Origin: Alphaproteobacteria bacterium
GTDB lineage: Bacteria > Pseudomonadota > Alphaproteobacteria > Micavibrionales > SZUA-601
DNA length: 7,869 nt
Direction of reading: 5' to 3'
Assembly: GCA_003250865.1 (NCBI GenBank)
Contig: QKJH01000169.1
Coordinates: forward strand, 1-7,869
Shown here: positions 7,801-7,869 of the stretch, in pieces
Layout: every line of letters starts with the position of its first letter
Position numbering within the stretch: the first letter of the stretch is position 1
The notes under the pieces: generated by a model
Seen by the model: only the letters and a program-made list of their open reading frames with translations
Told to the model about the DNA's origin: nothing
Database searches by the model: none
Position numbers and translations under genes: made by a program

Positions 7801-7869
7801 GCATGGGTGTCTTTAATCTGATAGGAAACGTTACTATAGAGGGTGACTCTCAAATCAGCCTTGTTTCCA
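1803..7869 (+). CDS. Giant exported InlB-type repeat surface protein (5' part; runs off the window)
   Basis: I translated this frame codon by codon and found no stop or frameshift, giving 2022 residues plus one base of the next codon. Order of parts: signal peptide (1-24); Ig-like domain (about 30-110); transmembrane helix (144-163) and basic stop-transfer (164-173); second signal-like segment (175-199); InlB-type repeat (245-310); Ig-like domain (320-416); uncharacterised core (about 417-1115); degenerate repeat-like stretch (1120-1239); seven tandem InlB-type repeats (1241-1794); beta-helix-like stretch (1795 to the edge). Such proteins are typically adhesins or stalks of Gram-positive bacteria. 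No catalytic motif was recognised. The C-terminus, where a sortase motif, S-layer homology or cell-wall-binding domains would sit, lies outside the window, so its anchoring is unknown. The gene diverges from the integrase and is probably cargo of the same element. Export and repeats are certain; the adhesin role is inferred. Confidence 0.93.
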   Translation, partial: MKKIIPLIITLILIFGAFPVAALAADTPESINRDGLVVTLTTDKTDYTSEEPITATVTVTNTNDVAVSGIRLSMVLAESLKLQSNELPNIIELEAGESAKFVCTVVSIGIAAAVTGGSPDTNIGEAAENPASDKSNQVASGFGWWWIVLAAVLAGIVAVLVIFRKKILKLFKRSFSLFMIFAILISIFVPFVAPVNAQAAEAVNNSDNKFSVSQTITIDGVSQTITVEVSYAAVSESDTTSPEMLTVKFETNGGSAVSPMKVKSGRKLSTIPTPAKTNSAFTGWFTDKKLDKRFYSDQPITRNMTLYASYSSTQTPSNQYIDPEYFVDNCNPNYAISIASPVALTSANLSSYVQTSTMADSFPALNVTGSGGIYTISPATPYEAAETYQLTLTDNALSFQGMPSDIRTWSFRIHKDSTSILDLNDDITYVLWSDVEKLGDDAYLVPAALNITKDDTVCFWDGTVNNNTLFCRVLLAEAQTGAGGEALTLLTTKSSDFSDILEDVDLCGEKLISPKDYINQINTQEIAEAVKSSEGTQQLTRILAGLVSESPTVQNMMSSASGVFDPVEENYTSEIVRSLADGLTVTIKTGTARNPNFNPFPEDPDYPKDFDHFALTLIFDYQTCLKDKINLHATFTVTEYLGMVLCYNIETDYSYDEFIKANLPEMDLELAIDSLSQTDVDLTIKVWTVDTSEDDYIDITEEIEELTDPGNEEDGGVADILQQVLGAKGEYIELLNQNLVSIPMVVLDFFVVDIELNFVVKVNFAAGINAHTTLLSARRVGIKGGTNTEMQQYNHKIPGDNRYSFDFFAAGYLGFKTGLNLSVNFYVVGLESLGKVGFSGELGAYLDIYGFLHLQISKPYDDVYKNEKGEYEVCTPTFSIEGGVYMELGVYIELKIFAKSDWFKAKAEHTLYEHKFPVYNLGNQYQFLKFTNSSQQIAFNTPRYPLQNAAGLLEAEYIDLTTGIISTRDHAAFQDFEFKISSNYLNCYNKEIYTFNIGGQNRIDATMDVYYKGSGLSFSYNQKKGATYKTVDLIWLNPSNPNLDISNAFKFFKATYIADYGSWQKQIMQKDVRYGAAPGFPGYTVLSDFNRYGEISGYTGDFNQPILQDTVYTIHFKPKQKLVSFITYYGGKWHLDVYPVNMGEKPVVPVGYDSSGAEGIFFTEWTSAYGWGLTPSGGALKVDSPVTQASSYDYYGLDTTKPYYSASGSYEECIDKYYEGSPGYADRSVYLFKAQYRGSQKYTVDFIYPAMSYSYRGTPINCEREIITKEFGFNEIIRTGQLYTGYYPGCDFLGWDADNDGVADYAPNIQLPTATQNMTLTAILQFRTYTVKVLDADGNLADTLTANEGSLPSIINTSPAYPGVGEYNFKYWALSKAGGAFAEWKNGSDPGVFADWTIKPVYNKLYTITFDYVGGRYNGEQSETLKLEAGTYKVTDVLNATPVKDADIRNTYAFDGWDCGESFTIAGDATIKAVYKATAIPYTVEYYTASGTFSNGESTTTYTGDYDSWLSFRDGFLELHPMGAYKTNTVDKTYTLDRWDISWDGLTKIRYEAVWTEAPRNYTVTFDAGDGSFSSTGGSTRTQTVAYNASGDFTTYNADIVVKPTDEYFTYKHTGWIDQLGQHYNLTDGYTIQGDTTFTAVFETDQPIIYTISLLAAGGIFLDDGSTTKNYTGRYGEDTNINVADPYRVSPDPASYHYVFDGWSSDIPATFTENVTITAQWRTTDEYTITFDANGGAFTGGDEIVTQTYHYNDTITPPDDPVKADDDDYTYAFIGWSSSFGPVTDDVTYKAHYRGTLKGGLPAAGITVSDGTDSETVSSSGSISGYTYALEERDSEGDIYQIPALTITGDSLAFSGFDNDVYIIIDSGCSSVSFDNLELSGKYPFGDGMLVIPYVETSPDVTINILGNCKLENTSDYAQAIWSRRPIVLNGQGTDATLSISSIGLDATYVRGGIETNNLTLNVTAAAGTLDPSASAVAFNGDGGSTAVWRFVDSDVTARGMGVFNLIGNVTIEGDSQISLVS
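1890..2132 (+). other. N-terminal Ig-like (CARDB/DUF11-like) domain of the giant protein
   Basis: Residues about 30-110 show the alternating strand pattern of small extracellular beta-sandwich domains: T-A-T-V-T-V-T-N-T-N-D, then V-S-G-I-R-L, then I-E-L-E-A-G-E-S-A-K-F. The pattern resembles CARDB/DUF11-type domains, but sequence similarity is too loose to name a family. It is separated from the membrane helix by a polar linker (about 116-140). Confidence 0.5.
2232..2399 (+). other. Transmembrane helix, basic loop and internal signal-peptide-like segment
   Basis: W144-W145-W146 opens a 20-residue hydrophobic helix (144-163). It is followed by a loop of six basic residues (R164, K165, K166, K169, K172, R173). 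A second hydrophobic segment (175-195) ends in V-N-A-Q-A before A-E-A, a good type I signal peptidase site after A199. By the positive-inside rule the loop is cytoplasmic, so both flanking parts lie outside. No RBS or suitable start codon precedes the second segment (M179 has none), so it is translated as part of the same polypeptide. Confidence 0.8.
2535..2732 (+). repeat. Isolated InlB B-type (Listeria-Bacteroides) repeat
   Basis: Residues 245-310 carry the classic pattern: V-K-F-E-T-N-G-G at the start, F-T-G-W-F in the middle and M-T-L-Y-A-S-Y at the end. It is the best match to the family consensus in the protein and is separated from the main repeat array by about 800 residues. Confidence 0.85.
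2760..3050 (+). other. Ig-like domain between first repeat and core
   Basis: Residues 320-416 show I-S-I-A-S-P-V-A-L-T-S-A-N-L-S, then G-G-I-Y-T-I-S-P and T-Y-Q-L-T-L-T-D. This strand order is typical of bacterial Ig-like linker domains of cell-surface proteins (compare Big_5/SbsA-type). The family is not certain. Confidence 0.45.
3051..5147 (+). other. Uncharacterised core region of the giant protein
   Basis: Residues about 417-1115 match no named domain I recognise. The first part (417-740) is mixed alpha/beta and acidic, with likely helices around 518-560 and 780-800 and several D/E-rich stretches. The section at about 740-910 consists of strongly alternating strands with many Gly and Tyr (for example G-E-L-G-A-Y-L-D-I-Y-G and G-V-Y-M-E-L-G-V-Y-I-E-L). 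The last part is again mixed. From memory, similar cores occur in other giant repeat proteins of clostridia, but I cannot verify this here. It is probably the functional head domain, since the rest is export signals, linkers and repeats. Confidence 0.5.
5160..5519 (+). repeat. Degenerate repeat-like stretch before the main array
   Basis: Residues 1120-1239 begin with L-V-S-F-I-T-Y-Y-G-G-K and contain F-T-E-W at the F-x-G-W position. They close with V-Y-L-F-K-A-Q-Y, matching the repeat outline but about 50 residues longer. It is probably a repeat with an insertion or a decayed pair of repeats. Confidence 0.45.
5523..7184 (+). repeat. Array of seven diverged InlB-type repeats
   Basis: Seven units of about 70-86 residues follow one another. 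They span 5523-5780, 5781-6011, 6012-6239, 6240-6479, 6480-6734, 6735-6974 and 6975-7184. Each begins with Y-T-V or Y-T-I followed by a strand (V-T-F-D, I-T-F-D). Most have a Gly-rich turn, an F-x-G-W motif (F-L-G-W, F-D-G-W, F-I-G-W; K-Y-W and D-R-W in degenerate units) and a closing strand such as T-A-Q-W or K-A-V-Y. The family forms small beta-grasp-like modules that make stalks in surface proteins. Units differ strongly from one another in both DNA and protein, so the array should not expand or contract easily by recombination. Confidence 0.85.
7185..7869 (+). other. Beta-helix-like region (incomplete at window edge)
   Basis: From residue 1795 the F-x-G-W repeats stop. The sequence changes to short strands separated by turns with Asn, Asp and Gly, such as L-T-I-T-G-D-S-L, V-S-F-D-N-L-E-L-S-G, V-T-I-N-I-L-G-N-C and L-T-L-N-V-T-A. 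This periodic pattern is typical of right-handed parallel beta-helix or pectate-lyase-like carbohydrate-binding folds in surface proteins. No catalytic residues can be assigned. The region continues beyond the window. Confidence 0.5.

Overview
The window looks like Gram-positive Firmicutes DNA, most likely an anaerobic clostridial lineage. The reasons are strong AGGAGG-type ribosome binding sites, a TTGAAA/TATTAT sigma-A-type promoter, a tRNA with an encoded CCA end, and a giant exported protein built from Listeria-Bacteroides (InlB B-type) repeats. No species can be named from sequence alone.

Layout, left to right. Bases 1-57 may hold the last codons of an unidentified gene, followed by a weak hairpin (45-66). 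A complete tRNA-Gln (anticodon CTG) lies at 107-180. It is followed directly by a near-perfect hairpin (184-218) that can act as a terminator in both directions. Next, on the minus strand and pointing at the tRNA, is a full-length tyrosine recombinase/integrase (273-1430) with all six catalytic residues. A divergent 372-base intergenic region (1431-1802) holds a nested inverted repeat (1568-1632), a good promoter (1673-1701) and the RBS of the next gene. From 1803 to the right edge one uninterrupted plus-strand frame encodes at least 2022 residues of a giant exported protein, which runs off the window.

The giant protein is organised as: signal peptide; Ig-like domain; Trp-led transmembrane helix with a basic stop-transfer; a second signal-peptide-like segment ending in A-Q-A; one InlB-type repeat; an Ig-like domain; a long uncharacterised core with a beta-rich section; a degenerate repeat-like stretch; seven diverged tandem repeats; and a beta-helix-like stretch reaching the window edge.

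Interpretation: a tRNA gene followed by an integrase facing it is the usual left-end arrangement of an integrated element (genomic island, ICE or prophage). The giant surface protein would then be its first visible cargo. The right attachment site, any excisionase and the end of the giant protein are not in this window, so the island call is an inference. The most unusual point is the tandem export-signal architecture at the N-terminus of the giant protein. It suggests that one translation product could be split into a membrane-held Ig-like fragment and a released giant exoprotein.
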